A stretch of 7,649 bases of DNA from Pseudomonas sp. (GTDB taxonomy: Bacteria > Pseudomonadota > Gammaproteobacteria > Pseudomonadales > Pseudomonadaceae). Below are positions 7,197 through 7,649 of the stretch, piece after piece. Position 1 is the first letter of the stretch. Each line of letters opens with the position of its first letter. The stretch is from the NCBI GenBank assembly GCA_026398835.1, contig JAPLSD010000551.1, positions 1 to 7,649 of the forward strand, given 5' to 3'. The notes below the pieces were generated by a model that did not search any database, was not told where the DNA came from, and saw only the letters and a list, made by a program, of their open reading frames with translations. The translations under genes and the position numbers were made by a program.

Positions 7197-7649
7197 ATGA
7201 ACAAGAATAATCGCCATCCTGCAGACGGTAAAAAACCGGTCACTATTTTCGGCCCGGACTTCCCATTCGCCTTCGACGACTGGATCGAGCATCCGGCCGG
7301 CCTGGGCAGCATTCCTACGCAAAACCACGGCGCCGAAGTGGCGATTGTCGGTGCCGGCATCGCCGGACTGGTGGCGGCTTACGAGCTGATGAAGCTGGGC
7401 CTGAAACCCGTGGTGTACGAAGCCTCGAAAATGGGCGGCCGCCTGCGTTCCCAAGCATTTGAAGGTGCCGAAGGAATCATCGCCGAGCTGGGCGGTATGC
7501 GCTTCCCGGTGTCGTCCACCGCGTTTTACCACTATGTCGACAAGCTCGGCCTGGAAACCAAACCCTTCCCCAACCCGCTGACGCCTGCTTCAGGCAGCAC
7601 GGTGATCGACCTCGAAGGTCAGACCCATTACGCGCAGAAACTCGCCGAT
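7197..7649 (+). CDS. davB: L-lysine 2-monooxygenase (flavin amine oxidase family), N-terminal part, 3'-truncated by window
   Basis: Known family members oxidise L-lysine with FAD and O2 to 5-aminovaleramide, the first step of the aminovalerate route of lysine degradation in Pseudomonas, in the cytoplasm. The first 151 of an expected 560 or so residues are here. The sequence has an N-terminal extension (TIFGPDFPFAFDDWIEHPAG), the FAD dinucleotide motif VAIVGAGIAGLVAAYEL with Gly52, Gly54 and Gly57, acidic E75 at the end of strand two, the GGRLRS motif (80-85), and ELGGMRFP (97-104), whose Arg holds the substrate carboxylate in related amino-acid oxidases. The text closely resembles P. putida DavB and the Pseudomonas lysine oxidase/monooxygenase as recalled. 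It could instead be a broad amino-acid oxidase or a tryptophan 2-monooxygenase relative; the deciding active-site residues lie beyond the window. AAGG at 7187-7190 is a good ribosome site for ATG 7197. davA would be expected downstream. Confidence 0.82.
   Translation, partial: MNKNNRHPADGKKPVTIFGPDFPFAFDDWIEHPAGLGSIPTQNHGAEVAIVGAGIAGLVAAYELMKLGLKPVVYEASKMGGRLRSQAFEGAEGIIAELGGMRFPVSSTAFYHYVDKLGLETKPFPNPLTPASGSTVIDLEGQTHYAQKLAD

Overview
The window looks like chromosomal DNA from a Pseudomonas of the fluorescens/putida type. The basis is gene order and protein sequence: end of dnaG, rpoD, a very large periplasmic-sensor/PAS/GGDEF/EAL protein, a CAU tRNA, an AsnC/Lrp regulator, and the start of a lysine 2-monooxygenase-like flavoprotein. 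As recalled (not searched), this order resembles the dnaG-rpoD-PA0575(rmcA)-tRNA region of P. aeruginosa and the rpoD to davB region of P. putida. All genes lie on the + strand. I see no insertion sequence, phage gene, CRISPR array or composition break, so this reads as core genome.

Layout. Positions 2-544 hold the C-terminal 180 residues of DNA primase, containing the helicase-binding domain. A 67-bp gap with a perfect TATAAT precedes rpoD (612-2462), the housekeeping sigma factor, which ends at a perfect 13-bp terminator hairpin. After about 120 bp comes a 1247-residue inner-membrane c-di-GMP protein (2585-6328). It has a signal peptide, an amino-acid-binding-type periplasmic domain, one membrane span, four PAS domains, GGDEF with an inhibitory site, and EAL, and is taken as RmcA. 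Its stop codon lies inside the TATAAT of the next unit, a tRNA gene (6344-6420) followed by a 10-bp terminator hairpin. The tRNA has anticodon CAT, but its acceptor stem points to isoleucine tRNA-Ile2 rather than methionine.

The last block is an AsnC/Lrp-family regulator (6515-6976, probably TTG start), a 220-bp spacer with a candidate promoter and an imperfect AT-rich inverted repeat, and the first 151 residues of a DavB-like L-lysine 2-monooxygenase cut by the window end.

How they work together. dnaG and rpoD form the replication/transcription-initiation block, with rpoD also served by its own promoter(s). RmcA would turn periplasmic amino-acid and cytoplasmic redox signals into c-di-GMP turnover. 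The AsnC/Lrp protein is the natural candidate regulator of the lysine-degradation gene next to it. I did not find an undescribed system; the most useful observations are the tRNA identity, the stop-codon/promoter overlap, the shared promoter core of rpoD and the tRNA, and the regulator-davB arrangement.
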